Positions 51,233 through 60,900 of a stretch of DNA of 64,000 nucleotides are shown here, in pieces (the stretch's first letter is position 1; each line of letters starts with the position of its first letter). Location of the stretch: NCBI GenBank assembly GCA_023548195.1, contig JAJHZJ010000693.1, positions 186,001-250,000 on the forward strand, in the 5' to 3' direction. Under the pieces are notes generated by a model. The model was not told the DNA's origin. It saw only the letters and a list, made by a program, of their open reading frames with translations, and searched no databases. Both the position numbers and the translations under genes were made by a program. This DNA is from Bettongia penicillata ogilbyi (taxonomy: Eukaryota > Chordata > Mammalia > Diprotodontia > Potoroidae).

Positions 51233-52105
51233 TAATTTAGGTGGAGGAGGTGCCAATGCCTGGGCAGATATCTGGAGCTGAGCTTAGAAAGAAGGTAGCA
51301 AGGTGGCAGTGAGTGGAGGGTGCATTTAAAGCATGGAGGAGAAGAGCTACCTATGCAAGCTATAGAGGTGGAAAATGGAATGTCACATAAGAGGAACACC
51401 AATTACCCCAGCTTGACTGGAACACAAGGTGTACAAGGCTATGATGTGTAATAAGCCTGGAGGAAGTACTCAGATTTAAATGAAGAGCTCTAGTTGTCTG
51501 AGGCATTTTATTTGATCCATTGGGGCAGCTAGGTGGTGCAGTGGATAAAGTGCCACTGCAGGAATCAGGAGGACCTGAGTTCAAATCTCACTTCAGACAC
51601 AACCCTAATTGCCTCATCTTGGCTCATCTCCAGTCATTCTAATGAATATCTGGTCACTGGATTTAGATGGTTCTGGAGGAGAAGTGAGGCTGGTGACTTG
51701 CACAGCTTCCCTCATTCAAAGTCAAGTGCAAGTCACATCATCATTTCTCTGATGGCATGGTCTTCTTCAGCAATGGAGGAAGAACACACACAATTTGATC
51801 CATGAGGTAGTAGGGAGCTACTGGAGTTTATTGAGAAGGGGAGTAACATGGCCAGGTCTGCAACTAAGGAAAATCATAAGTGTGTTGGAGAGGGATGAGA
51901 CTTAAAGCAGAGATGCCAGTAAGGAAGGAGGATGTTGAAATAGTCCAGATGAGACACAATCAAGATCTAAACTAGGATGTTGACTTAATGAAGGACGTAA
52001 TATGCAACAAATAAGACAGGTGAGAAAGGTTGGATCCAAGTTGTAAAGGTATTAAATGCCAAAAAAAGGGATTTGTATATTCTAGAGATAATAGGAAACC
52101 ATTTG
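51233..52105 (-). mobile_element. LINE-2, split by a type 4 SINE
   Basis: GAGGTGCCAATGCCTGGGCA, GATGTGTAATAAGCCTGGAG, GGCATTTTATTTGATCCAT before the SINE; GAGGTAGTAGGGAGCTACTG, GAGTTTATTGAGAAGGGGAG, ATAGTCCAGATGAGACACAA after it. From about 51985 a second, overlapping L2 portion appears (GAGATAATAGGAAACCATTT). Confidence 0.65.
51521..51792 (+). mobile_element. SINE, type 4, with perfect target duplication
   Basis: GGGGCAGCTAGGTGGTGCAG, CCTGAGTTCAAATCTCACTT, GTCACTGGATTTAGATGGTT, TTCTCTGATGGCATGGTCTT, end GAGGAAGAACACACACA. About 50 bases around CTGTGTGACCTTGGGCAAG are deleted. ATTTGATCCAT lies on both sides (51510-51520 and 51793-51803). Confidence 0.95.
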
Positions 52106-52812
52106 GGCCATACTCCTTAGAGCATTGCTGACCTGAAGCTCTTTTCCCCTCAGATACAATGTAGAAATCTTCTTCTCTTGAGGCAAAACTAGTCAGGAAG
52201 GGGACTGTGCTGCACAGAGGACAATTGTATCTGGAGAGAAGGGAAGTGCAGGGGTGGCAGTCACTCCAGGGAATGAGCACACCCCCATCCCCATATATAG
52301 GGACCCTGTGATCAAACCCTATTTATCCCATGTCCTTTTTGACTCTGCCTCCCCTTGAGGGGATCAAGGTCATTATGCAAACTCTGGACAGCTCCTCAAA
52401 ACAAAAGTCTCATTTCTGTTTCAGCAGAGCTAGCTCTAGGTTTTCTGCTTGCCTTTTGCCTGGGGGGGGAGGGGCTTGTGATATCTTCAGGAGAGAATGA
52501 GCCCTACTGGGCAAGCTTTACTCTTCATTGCTTAAGCAGTACTCCCAGGAAGGGCCCCTTTCCCTGAAAGAGCCCATCTCTTCTCGATTGATTTGGGACT
52601 CTCCAGGATCCGACACCCCAGGCACCTATTTCATCCTGCCTCACAAAGGCTTCTTACCTGAAAGTTGCATTTCCCAGCTCTAATGAGAACTTTATGTGAC
52701 AACCTGGACAAGCTGGTGCAGAATGGACTTCGATAGTCATTTTCTTTTTCTTCACCTCTCTGAGGTGCCACCTGTCATTGCAGCTGATTGTGGCCAGAGC
52801 TTGTTTCACCAA
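52106..52812. other. unassigned sequence
   Basis: No recognised repeat. 52440-52470 is G-rich (CCTGGGGGGGGAGGGGCTTG). Confidence 0.4.
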
Positions 52813-53270
52813 ACTTAGAATAAAGAGTGTCAAAGCTGGCAGGACCCTTAGAAGATAGATCAGAGCAGGGAGAAATCTTAGGGAAAAGAAGATCGTACCT
52901 GGTGGTTTCCTTAAAATACAGACTATTCAAGCAAGGAGGGAGCTTAACTGGTGGGACCCTTAGAATATAGAATATCTGAGCCAGGAGGGACCTTAAAATG
53001 GCTGCCAGATATTAGAATTTAGTATCTCAGAGGTGAAAGGGACTTTAGAATACAGAATCTCAGAGGTGAAAGGAAGGGATCTTAGAAGCAGAAGAATTCC
53101 CAAGTTGGAAAGGACTTTAGATCGTGTTATGTTAGAACTTACAAGAGAGACTAGCAGACCTGGGAGGACTCGTAGAATGTAGAATTCAAAGGTGGGAGAG
53201 CTCTTAGAAAAATTGAATTTCAACACTGGGATGGATGATAGGACAAGATATTAGAGCTGGGAAGGAACTT
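52813..53270. repeat. degenerate minisatellite, unit about 33 bp
   Basis: About a dozen units of the form CTTAGAATATAGAATCTCAG + AG(C/G)TGGGAGGGAC, for instance at 52813, 52967, 53030 and 53170. Unit length varies from about 30 to 55. The unit resembles the antisense tail start of type 3/L3 elements, a diverged copy of which closes the array. Confidence 0.75.
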
Positions 53271-53395
53271 AGAGCTTATCTCCTCCAGGATTCTCTATGT
53301 GTAGATAGGGAAACTGAGGCACATAGAGAGAATGTGAATCATGCAAGTTATCATAAATATTTGACAGCAGAGGACGATCTGGAATCCATCACTTA
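53249..53395 (-). mobile_element. SINE, type 3, diverged
   Basis: TATTAGAGCTGGGAAGGAAC, TCTCCTCCAGGATTCTCTAT, GATAGGGAAACTGAGGCACA. The B box is not clear. Confidence 0.6.
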
Positions 53396-53537
53396 GTGGA
53401 AAGGGCATAAGTTTGAGGTCAGAGATGCTAGCTTATTTCTACTCCTTATTACCTCATCTATAAGTATCAATTTCCTTATCTATAAAATAAAAGGGATTGG
53501 ACTAGCCAACTCCAAATGTTGATGATCCTATGAACCT
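53396..53537 (+). mobile_element. SINE, type 3 (THER1-like)
   Basis: TAGTGGAAAGGGCATAAGTT, TCAATTTCCTTATCTATAAA, GGGATTGGACTAGCCAACTC, end GATGATCCTATGAAC. Confidence 0.7.
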
Positions 53538-53739
53538 GACTTGAAGGTCAATATTCTGTTCATGGCAGTGCTTCCCCTCCCCCATTGGCATGGGAATTTG
53601 GGAAATACTATTCTGATTTTTTTACAGATTTTGATTTTTTAAATGTTCTTCCAGAGCTTTTAATGGCATTTATGATGCCTAGAGGGCTCCTGGACCTAGA
53701 AGCTTACCATGTTTGGAATATCTAGGAAGTAAGGATAGG
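53538..53739. other. unassigned sequence
   Basis: No recognised element. Confidence 0.35.
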
Positions 53740-53866
53740 TGACATGGGATAGTAATTTAAATGAAAGAGATCTGGATTCAAATCCTGGCACACTCCCATG
53801 GATATTTGATAATTTCTTTGAGCTAAGCTTGGTTTCTTCTTCTGTAAAATGGGAACAATGCTATCC
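53740..53866 (+). mobile_element. SINE, MIR-like, tail lost
   Basis: GATCTGGATTCAAATCCTGG, TTTGAGCTAAGCTTGGTTTC, TTCTTCTGTAAAATGGGAAC. It ends at an antisense L2. Confidence 0.6.
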
Positions 53867-53932
53867 ATCAATCAACAAGCACTTATTAAGTGTTTACTAT
53901 CTCTAGGCACTGTGTTATTCATGATGCTTATT
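53866..53932 (-). mobile_element. LINE-2 terminus
   Basis: ATCAATCAACAAGCACTTAT, TAAGTGTTTACTATCTCTAG, GCACTGTGTTATTC. Confidence 0.65.
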
Positions 53933-53975
53933 TTAAGAATGGAGGATTTGGAACAAGAATGACACTTTGTTAGAT

Positions 53976-54135
53976 AGGATCATAGGTTCAGAACTAGCTA
54001 GAAGTCCATTTAGTCTAGCTCCCTTGTTTTGTAGAGAGAGGGAGAAACTGAGGCCCAGAGAGGGGCATGGATTTGCTCAAGATCAGATAAGTACAGGAGA
54101 CCAGATTCCAACTCATCTCCTCTCTGACTAAAAAC
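53976..54135 (-). mobile_element. SINE, type 3 (THER1-like)
   Basis: GATCATAGGTTCAGAACTAG, GGAGAAACTGAGGCCCAGAG, GATTTGCTCAAGATCAGATA, CAGATTCCAACTCATCTCC. A short sense MIR tail (GTACTTGGCAAACCTTCAAA) lies at 54168-54187. Confidence 0.7.
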
Positions 54136-54230
54136 TCACACTGGCCCAGAGCACCATGGTGAGAAAAGTACTTGGCAAACCTTCAAATATTATGAGGATA
54201 TGAGTTGATATCACTTATCATCATTATCAT

Positions 54231-54421
54231 CTCATGGTATGGTGGAAAAAGCATTGGGTTTGAAATCAGAGCACATGGGGTAAAATCCAATTCTTTAACT
54301 TACTACTTGTGTGAATTTGGGCAGGTCTATAATTTCTCTGGGCCTCAGTTTACTCATCTGTAAATGTTCTGGTTAGACTAAATGCTGTAAGTCCCCTCCA
54401 ACTTTAAATCTTTCATTCTAC
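54231..54421 (+). mobile_element. SINE, type 3 (THER1-like)
   Basis: TGGTATGGTGGAAAAAGCAT, GTGTGAATTTGGGCAGGTCT, CCTCAGTTTACTCATCTGTA, tail CCAACTTTAAATCTTTCATT. Confidence 0.75.
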
Positions 54422-54639
54422 AGAATCAGATACCTAGCTTGAAGAAAATGGGGAGCCACTGAGCATGTTTGAATAGGAAACGAACATGATGAGATGCAAT
54501 TTTCAAATAACCAAATTAAAATGCTACCCTTGATGCCATTTACTCATCTTTGAAACACTGGATGCTAGTTTAAGACAATTTTGTTAAGGAAAGTTCTTAT
54601 GTGAGTTGTGAGATACATACACACAAACGCATACACATT

Positions 54640-54888
54640 AAGGGCAGTTAGGTGGTACTGTAGATAGAGTGCCAGGCCTGAAGTTTTTGAGTTCAAATCT
54701 GACTTCAGGCACTGTGTGTCCCTGAGTAAATCACTTAACCTTGTTTGCCTCAGTTTCCTCATCCATAAAATGATGTAGAGAAGGAAATTGCAAACCAGTC
54801 CAGTAGTTTTGCCAAGAAAAACCCAAATATGGTCCCAAAGAGCCCTTCACTGATGAAAATGGTTGAAAAATAAATGGCAACAAAAAAT
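54640..54888 (+). mobile_element. SINE, type 2 (MAR1-like)
   Basis: GGGCAGTTAGGTGGTACTGT, GAGTTCAAATCTGACTTCAG, CTCAGTTTCCTCATCCATAA, GAGAAGGAAATTGCAAACCA, end AATAAATGGCAACAAAAA. Confidence 0.85.
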
Positions 54889-55449
54889 ATATCTATGAGA
54901 GGCAGCATGTCTTCTGGGAGAATTCAGAAGTTGAATGAGGGCAGTAATTGCTGGATGCTCCTTCAGTTTGCAGCCCCAGGTATTTGTGGGTATCCCCTTC
55001 TGAGCTAGATGCCAGCTGTAACACTACTTCTGTCTTCACAGGCACAAAGGCTGAGAGACAGAGAGCCCTGAGTGTGAGAGGGGCTGTAAGATGGAAGAGA
55101 GGGGTAGGGATTGATTTCATCAAATCCTTGGATTTTAGAAGCTAGCAATGAAAGTATTTTTAAGTGTCTCCTGTGGCACAACTTGAAGCCAGACACTGTA
55201 AATATTTAGGAAGTTGGCAGGGGATTATAGTGGCACTCACTTGGGAGAGGGAGGGTAAAGAAGCTTCTGCCTCTCAGAGAAGCCAGAGAGGCTGTGTCTG
55301 GGTCCACATCACTTTTATTCTTGTATTAAAAACCCAGCACTTCCCTAGAGAGCATTCCAGGGGCTATTGGAGACACAGGCATCCAAGAACTGTCCTTGAG
55401 TTCTTCCAGAGAATAAGCAGTTACTTAGGTTAGACGTTTACTTGCCTAA
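54889..55449. other. unassigned sequence
   Basis: No recognised repeat. Overlapping short frames on both strands at 54893-55433 without recognised domains. Confidence 0.4.
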
Positions 55450-55535
55450 AGTCAGAGGACTGGACCAGGTGACCTCCTTGAATGACTTCAAGATCTTGTT
55501 TTGTAGGATTTTATTCTAAGATTCTGCTCTAGGAT
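55450..55535 (+). mobile_element. L3/type 3 tail fragment
   Basis: GGACTGGACCAGGTGACCTC, TTTATTCTAAGATTCTGCTC and TAGGATTCTC: sense tail only. Confidence 0.5.
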
Positions 55536-55551
55536 TCTCTTCTTGGCCCTT

Positions 55552-56085
55552 GTAGTCAATAAGTATCTATTCTATCAAGCCCTCACTAGGTTTTAGCCAC
55601 TGTGGTTTTTGACTAGGGATACAAAGGACAACAATATATCCCCAGTCCTCATGGAACTCACATTCTAATGGAGGGGACAATATAGAAATAGCTAAGTATG
55701 TAATACAAGATATATGCAGAGGAGATGGAAAACAATCTTTGAGAAAGATCTGCTAGCAGCTCAGGTTAGGGGGAGGGATGTGAAGGGACTACCTTGCAGA
55801 AGGTAGAATTTGAACTGAGTCTTGGAGGAATCCAAGGAAGTTGAGAGGTGATAGGGAAGAAGGAAATCATTGCAGGCATGGGGAAAGACCAGTGCCAAGA
55901 AATGGAGATGAGAAATGGAGCATCAGGTTCGGGAAACAGCAAATAAGTCACAGAATGAAATCTATGAAGACGAGAAACGTAGAAAGGCACTAGGTGATGA
56001 AGATCTCTAAGTGGCAAACAAAGGATAATAGGGAGCCACTGGAGTTTATTGAGTAGGGACGTTGATGTGATCATCACCTCATAGA
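55552..56085 (-). mobile_element. LINE-2 3' region, 530 bp
   Basis: GTAGTCAATAAGTATCTATT, CATGGAACTCACATTCTAAT, GAGGGGACAATATAGAAATA, TTGCAGAAGGTAGAATTTGA, TCATTGCAGGCATGGGGAAA, TAATAGGGAGCCACTGGAGT, TTATTGAGTAGGGACGTTGA: a long contiguous antisense L2. Confidence 0.75.
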
Positions 56086-56492
56086 ACATTAGGGTTGGTC
56101 ATCACCTGGAACTTGTCTAGTCCAATCCTCTTCTTCCATGGAGGAGGTAAGTGAGACCCAGAGAAGTGACGTGACTTTTTCCCAGTCACACAGTATCATA
56201 TAAGGAATGAAAACTCAGTTCTTCTGAGGGCACTATGTCCTTTCTTACTTTCAGTGAGCGTTTCCACAGCAGCTCCTCCCTCTCTTTCTAATTCATTTGT
56301 AGGATCATAGACTTAGAACTGAAAGAGACCTTACAGGTCACTAGTCTGATTCCCTCATTTTGCAGATAGGGAAACTGAGGAACAGAGAAGCTTATGTGAG
56401 TTGCTCAAAGTCACACAGTTAATACACACGACCAAAGCTGGATTCCAATTCAGGTCATCAGACTCCAAATTCAGCCCTCTTCCCACTGTACA
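56082..56492 (-). mobile_element. two SINE type 3 copies
   Basis: First 56082-56240 (CATAGAACATTAGGGTTGGT, TCCATGGAGGAGGTAAGTGA). Second 56303-56492 (GGATCATAGACTTAGAACTG, CTCATTTTGCAGATAGGGAA, GGATTCCAATTCAGGTCATC). About 60 unassigned bases lie between. Confidence 0.75.
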
Positions 56493-56607
56493 TACTATTA
56501 TTGTCCACCTGGTACTGTATACGGGAACCAGAAAAATAAATTAGATATGTGTCTAAAATAAAAGCAAATACACTCATACTTGAAATGGGAAGGAAGAAGG
56601 AAGGGAA

Positions 56608-56858
56608 TAAGTTATATAGCACCTACTATGTGCCAGGCACGATGCTAGGCTCTTTACCAACATTATTTAATTTGATTCTCACGACAACCTTGGGAGATAA
56701 GGATTATTATGATTCCAATTTTACAGTTGGGGAAACTGAGGCAAAGAATAATTAAGTGACTTGATGATGTTCACACAGCTAGTAAGTGTCTGAGAATGAA
56801 TCCAAATTCAGGTCCTCCTGACTTCAGGCCCAACATTCAATCCAATAGCTGCTTAGTG
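56608..56858 (-). mobile_element. SINE, MIR-type, full length
   Basis: CACCTACTATGTGCCAGGCA, TTTGATTCTCACGACAACCT, ATTTTACAGTTGGGGAAACT, TTCAGGTCCTCCTGACTTCA, head side CAATCCAATAGCTGCTTAG. Confidence 0.85.
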
Positions 56859-56977
56859 TGGAGGTTCTATGAATCTCTTCAGACGCCATAGGGAACATGA
56901 CTGTAATTCACAGCTCAACTATGCCATATATTGATGGCAAATGGGTCTAATGCAAAGAACCCAACGAGCTTGATGAA

Positions 56978-57206
56978 TGGTGTTCAGTAGTTTCAGTCAA
57001 GTCTGACTCTTTGTGAGGGTCCATAGATATTAGAGGGGTCTGTCATTTACTTTTCTAGTTCATTTTACAGATGAGGAAACTAAGGCAAACAGGGTTAAGT
57101 GACTTGCCCAGGGTCACATAGGTTGTAAGTGTCTGAGACAAGATTTGAACTCAGGTCTTCCTGACTCCAGACCTGGTGCTCTATCCACTGCATCACCTAG
57201 CTGCTA
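56978..57206 (-). mobile_element. SINE, type 2 (MAR1-like)
   Basis: TTTCAGTCAAGTCTGACTCT, CATTTACTTTTCTAGTTCAT, TGACTTGCCCAGGGTCACAT, CAGGTCTTCCTGACTCCAGA, head GCATCACCTAGCTGC. The tail is locally rearranged at 57016-57040. Confidence 0.85.
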
Positions 57207-57299
57207 GATGAATATCTAGTGCCATTTTCTAGCCTGGCTACCATCTTTAATTCTAAACATCCCAGGACATCAGCAAGAGACAAAACTGGCTACGCAGTC

Positions 57300-57510
57300 A
57301 GGATATGTCAAAAGTGGGATTTTAACTCAGGTCTTACTGGCTCTGATGCTGACTCTCAATCCACTACACCACAGAGCCTCTCTACAGAGGCATATAGAAA
57401 TAAGTACAAATACACAGAAAAGAAATACAAAGACATTCTGATAGAGGGGAGGGCATTAGCAAAGACCTCATGCAGGAGGTGGTACTTGAGTGGAACCTTG
57501 TGGATGGCTG
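57300..57510 (-). mobile_element. SINE head fragment next to a LINE-2 piece
   Basis: 57300-57382: TTTTAACTCAGGTCTTACTG, CTACACCACAGAGCC. 57384-57510: AGAAATAAGTACAAATACAC, AGCAAAGACCTCATGCAGGA, GGTACTTGAGTGGAACCTTG, antisense L2. Confidence 0.55.
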
Positions 57511-58639
57511 CTGTTGGCCATAGGGAAGTGTTGATCTCACCCGCACATGGACCAGCTGGCTCACAGGAAGGTTGGTCTGGCTACTCCTTGGTCTTTTAGC
57601 TCCTCAGCCAGATGGTCAACTCCATTGAATCACTATTATAGTAGCATTGGCCTCACTGGTGGGCAGACCTACAAGGCAGAAGGAGCAGATGGGGATCTGG
57701 AAATCCCCACTGGAGTTCTCAGGGTTGAGATTCAACCAGCTTTTGGCCCATTGGCTACTGGGAGCCAAAGACTCATCAGACTTCATAGCAACATTTATTT
57801 TCCTGCATTTACTTGAGCATGACTGCAACATTGAAAGCCAGCAGATAAGTAATGAAAGCCTCTATTATTAAAAAAAAAAAAAAGAAAAGAGAAAACAAAC
57901 AAAACAAAACAAAAAAAACCCAACCCAAACAGCTTAGGGGCTACTGGCTTCTCTAGGATCTGATATCTGCTACTTTGCATATTTGGATCGCCCCAGGCTA
58001 GTTGTCATTTTTCTTGTTGCCTCCCCTGTTTCGGAGGTCTTTTCTTCCTTTATTTAATACCCGTGGCCCTTTAATACCCATATGTCTTCATTTACCTGGC
58101 ATGCTTTTTGCTATTCAGATTCAGAGCCTGCAAAAGCATCTGATATTTCTCATACCCTCCTTGGCATTTTCCATTCTGTATACCATTAAGCTGGCATTTT
58201 TATCATAACTCCAAGAGCTTCAGGGTTAATATCTTCAATATTGTTCCTACCATTATTCAGATGATTGATATCACTCCAAGAGGCTGGAATTCAATGCCTT
58301 GTGTGAATTGTCACTTTAAATGAGATTTATTTGCTAAAGAAGGGAGGAAATACTATTGAGGACAATTAGAGTATTTTTTTTTTGTTTCTGGGCTGTGGAA
58401 AATGTATAGAAGGTTGTAAGGGGGTTGGGGGAGATGTCTATTCCCAAAGAGGGATTAGTAATCCTTTCTGACAGTTGAGGAGGCTTTGGAAATGTCAGTT
58501 ATCTTGGAAGTCTCCTACTTTCAAAGTTCGAGCATCCCCAATGCTCGACTACTATCCTTCAGTACTTTCATTTTCAGATAGGAATGATAGATAGGGCTAG
58601 CATCCCTTCTTTGGACACATAGATAGGGATTCAGGACTT
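57511..58639. other. unassigned sequence, 1.1 kb, with an A-rich run
   Basis: 57867-57930 is A-rich with AAAC units. 57590-57860 and 58200-58360 (TTCAGATGATTGATATCACT, CACTTTAAATGAGATTTATT) look single-copy. Several short overlapping frames, none recognised. Confidence 0.4.
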
Positions 58640-58710
58640 TGTGCCTTCTAAGAGAAGTCCCTTTACTGAGCCTTGGTTTTCCTATTTATAAAACTGAGGT
58701 CACAAATCTA
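58640..58710 (+). mobile_element. possible SINE core
   Basis: TACTGAGCCTTGGTTTTCCT and ATTTATAAAACTGAGGTC are MIR-core-like. Confidence 0.35.
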
Positions 58711-58756
58711 AAACTCAAAGGCTATATAGTCCAAATGTTTCAGCAAGGAGTGTGTG

Positions 58757-58880
58757 TATGTAGAATGCATTGAGAGTTGGAAAGACCTCAGATCAAATTC
58801 TGGTTCAGACATTTATGAGCAACGTGACCTTGGTCACTTCTGTTTGCTTCAGTTTCCTTACCTGTAAATGATATTGTGAT
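58757..58880 (+). mobile_element. SINE fragment, sense arm of an inverted pair
   Basis: GAGAGTTGGAAAGACCTCAG, AACGTGACCTTGGTCACTTC, TTCAGTTTCCTTACCTGTAA, then ATGATATTGTGATCC. Confidence 0.7.
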
Positions 58881-58883
58881 CCC

Positions 58884-59036
58884 TTATTTTACAGATGAGG
58901 AAACTGAGACAAACAGGGTAAAGTGACTTTTCCAGGATCACATAGTTAGAAGGGTCTGAGACCAGATTTGAACTAATAAAGATAAGTCTTCCTGACTCCA
59001 GGCTCAGTGGTCTATCCACTGTATTACCTAGCTGTC
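58884..59036 (-). mobile_element. SINE fragment, antisense arm of an inverted pair
   Basis: TATTTTACAGATGAGGAAAC, AAGTGACTTTTCCAGGATCA, CTTCCTGACTCCAGGCTCAG, head ACTGTATTACCTAGCTGTC. Only a few bases separate it from the sense arm. Confidence 0.8.
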
Positions 59037-59041
59037 AGGTT

Positions 59042-59346
59042 CTCATTTTACAGAAAGAGAAACTGAGGTGCAGAGATAGGAAATGATTTGCTAGAAGGCA
59101 TGAAATCATATCTAGAGTTGGAAGGAATCTAGAGACTCATCTAGCCCAACCCCTTCCTTTTCTGAAAAGCTGAGGCACAGGAAGGTTTCTAATGCTTAAT
59201 AAAGCATCTGAGACACAGTTGGCACTTAATAGTTGCTTGTTCAATTGACTTGTTCAAGGTCACATGATGAGTGAATTTCAGAGGTGGGATCTGAATTCAT
59301 GTCTTCTTGATCCAGAGCCAGGGTTCTTTCCATTCTACTGAGACGC
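59042..59346 (-). mobile_element. SINE type 3 fragments, one split by an L2 end
   Basis: 59042-59100 is a core fragment (CATTTTACAGAAAGAGAAAC). 59102-59187 begins a second copy (AATCATATCTAGAGTTGGAA, CATCTAGCCCAACCCCTTCC, GCTGAGGCACAGGAAGG). It continues at 59249-59346 (GTTCAAGGTCACATGATGAG, GGGATCTGAATTCATGTCTT, CATTCTACTGAGACGCC). Confidence 0.7.
59188..59248 (+). mobile_element. LINE-2 terminus inserted in a SINE
   Basis: AATAAAGCATCTGAGACACA, TTGGCACTTAATAGTTGCTT, GTTCAATTGA: last 60 bases of a sense L2. Confidence 0.65.
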
Positions 59347-59577
59347 CTCTTTTGCTGGGTCTTTACTCTTGTCTCAACCTTCTGTTTCCATTGGGAAGGT
59401 GTGGGGGAAATACCCCCAGGTGTCTGTCTGAGTCCTCTGTCTTCTACCTCTAAAAACCACTGAAATTCTTAAGGTCTGATGGTGGAATTGTCCCGATCCT
59501 TTGGTTATAAAGCAGTCAGTGAGTGAGATTCTCCCTGCTAGAACACTGGAATTGTAAGCAGTATTGGTGTGAAACAT

Positions 59578-59804
59578 TCATGCTATATGCTAAACATTGT
59601 GCTAAATACTTTATTAATAGGATCTCATTTGATCCTCACAGTAAGCCTGGGAGATAAGTGTTATTTTTATTCCCATTTTAGAGATGGGGAAACTGAGGTA
59701 AATGTTAAGTGACACATAACTAGTAAGTGTCTAAATCTGGATTTGAACTCAGGTCTTCCTGTGTTGGGGCCCATCACTCCACCCCTCATAGCACCCAGCT
59801 GCCT
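59578..59804 (-). mobile_element. SINE, MIR-type, full length
   Basis: ACATTGTGCTAAATACTTTA, ATCTCATTTGATCCTCACAG, CATTTTAGAGATGGGGAAAC, GGATTTGAACTCAGGTCTTC, head CATAGCACCCAGCTGCC. The GACTTGCCCAGGG motif is deleted. Confidence 0.85.
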
Positions 59805-60025
59805 TTGGGCCAGGTTGTTGCAATTTGACCTTCAGAGTCATGCTTAAGGCTCACTCAAGGGCACCAAGCCTTCCCAAGGAAGTCTCATTACTCATGATGC
59901 ACATTTGAAGAGAAAAGAATGTTCTTTGTCTTTTCTGGGGGATTCTAAGCTCAATTATTACACATTTTGGCTCATATGAAATAGAATAATGAACTTAGAA
60001 CTGGCACAGTCCATCTATCAATTAA

Positions 60026-60282
60026 TAGGGGCAGCCAGGTGGCACAGTGAAAAGAGCATGAGCCCTGGAGTCAAGGAGGACCTGAGTTCAAATCTGGCCT
60101 CAGACACTCACTAGCTGTGTGACCCTGGGTTAACTACTTAACCTCTATTTCCCTCAGTTTCCTTATCTGTAAAATGAACTGGAGAAGGAAATGGCAAATC
60201 ATCGCAATATCTTGGTCAAGAAAACCCTATATGAGGTCATGAAGTGTCAGACACAACTGAAATGACTGAACATCGGCAGCAA
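60026..60282 (+). mobile_element. SINE, type 2 (MAR1-like), full length
   Basis: GGGGCAGCCAGGTGGCACAG, CCTGAGTTCAAATCTGGCCT, GTGTGACCCTGGGTTAACTA, AACTGGAGAAGGAAATGGCA, end CTGAAATGACTGAACATCGG. Possible weak target duplication CAATTAAT/CAATTGAT (60019 and 60286). Confidence 0.9.
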
Positions 60283-60302
60283 AACCAATTGATCAACCAA
60301 TG

Positions 60303-60524
60303 AACAGTCCATCAGCAGGCATTTCTTAAGCATTTACTAGAAGCCCTCCATCATGCTAGGTGCTGGGAATAAAAAATAAAAGAATGAAATAATCCCTGCC
60401 CTCAAGGAATTTAGACTGCAATGGGAGGAGACAACATGTACATCTATGAATAAATAAATGAATGAATGAAAACACACAGATAGATAAATGCAAGGTCTTT
60501 GGGGGCTAGAGGAGGGACACTAGC
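60303..60524 (-). mobile_element. LINE-2 3' region
   Basis: CAGGCATTTCTTAAGCATTT, CATGCTAGGTGCTGGGAATA, GCCCTCAAGGAATTTAGACT, GGGAGGAGACAACATGTACA; a short (GAAT)n at 60445-60470. Confidence 0.75.
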
Positions 60525-60900
60525 AATTAAGAGACCTGAGTTTACATCTCACCTGTGAGATTTATGAGCTGTTTCATCTTAGGCAAGTCGCTTAACCTCT
60601 CTGAGCCTCAGTTTCCTTATTTGTAAAATGAGGATGGCACTACCTATAGTATCTGAACATATAATTTCATAAATATGGAGAACTAGCTCTCCCAAAGGAG
60701 GCTGGTACTTTCTCTGCCACTTATTATAGTCTTAGAGAACTGTCAGAAGAATGTCAATGCCATGTAGCCAGTATATAAGACTTGAACTCAGCTCTTTTTC
60801 AACTCTCAAGCTGGTTCTCTCCATTGTACCATTTTCCCTCCCAGGAAGCAGATAAGAGCCCTTTGCAAACTTTAAAGTACTATTGGAATGTTATCTGTTG
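60525..60900 (+). mobile_element. SINE, MIR-type, split by a type 5 SINE
   Basis: CTGAGTTTACATCTCACCTG, CTCAGTTTCCTTATTTGTAA, GCACTACCTATAGTATCTGA (to about 60665). It resumes at about 60857 with CCTTTGCAAACTTTAAAGTA, CTATTGGAATGTTATCTG. Confidence 0.65.
60672..60845 (-). mobile_element. SINE, type 5, antisense, core-deleted
   Basis: GAGGCTGGTACTTTCTCTGC, TATTATAGTCTTAGAGAACT, ATGTAGCCAGTATATAAGAC, TTGAACTCAGCTCTTTTTCA, head CTCTCCATTGTACCATTTTC. Confidence 0.6.
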
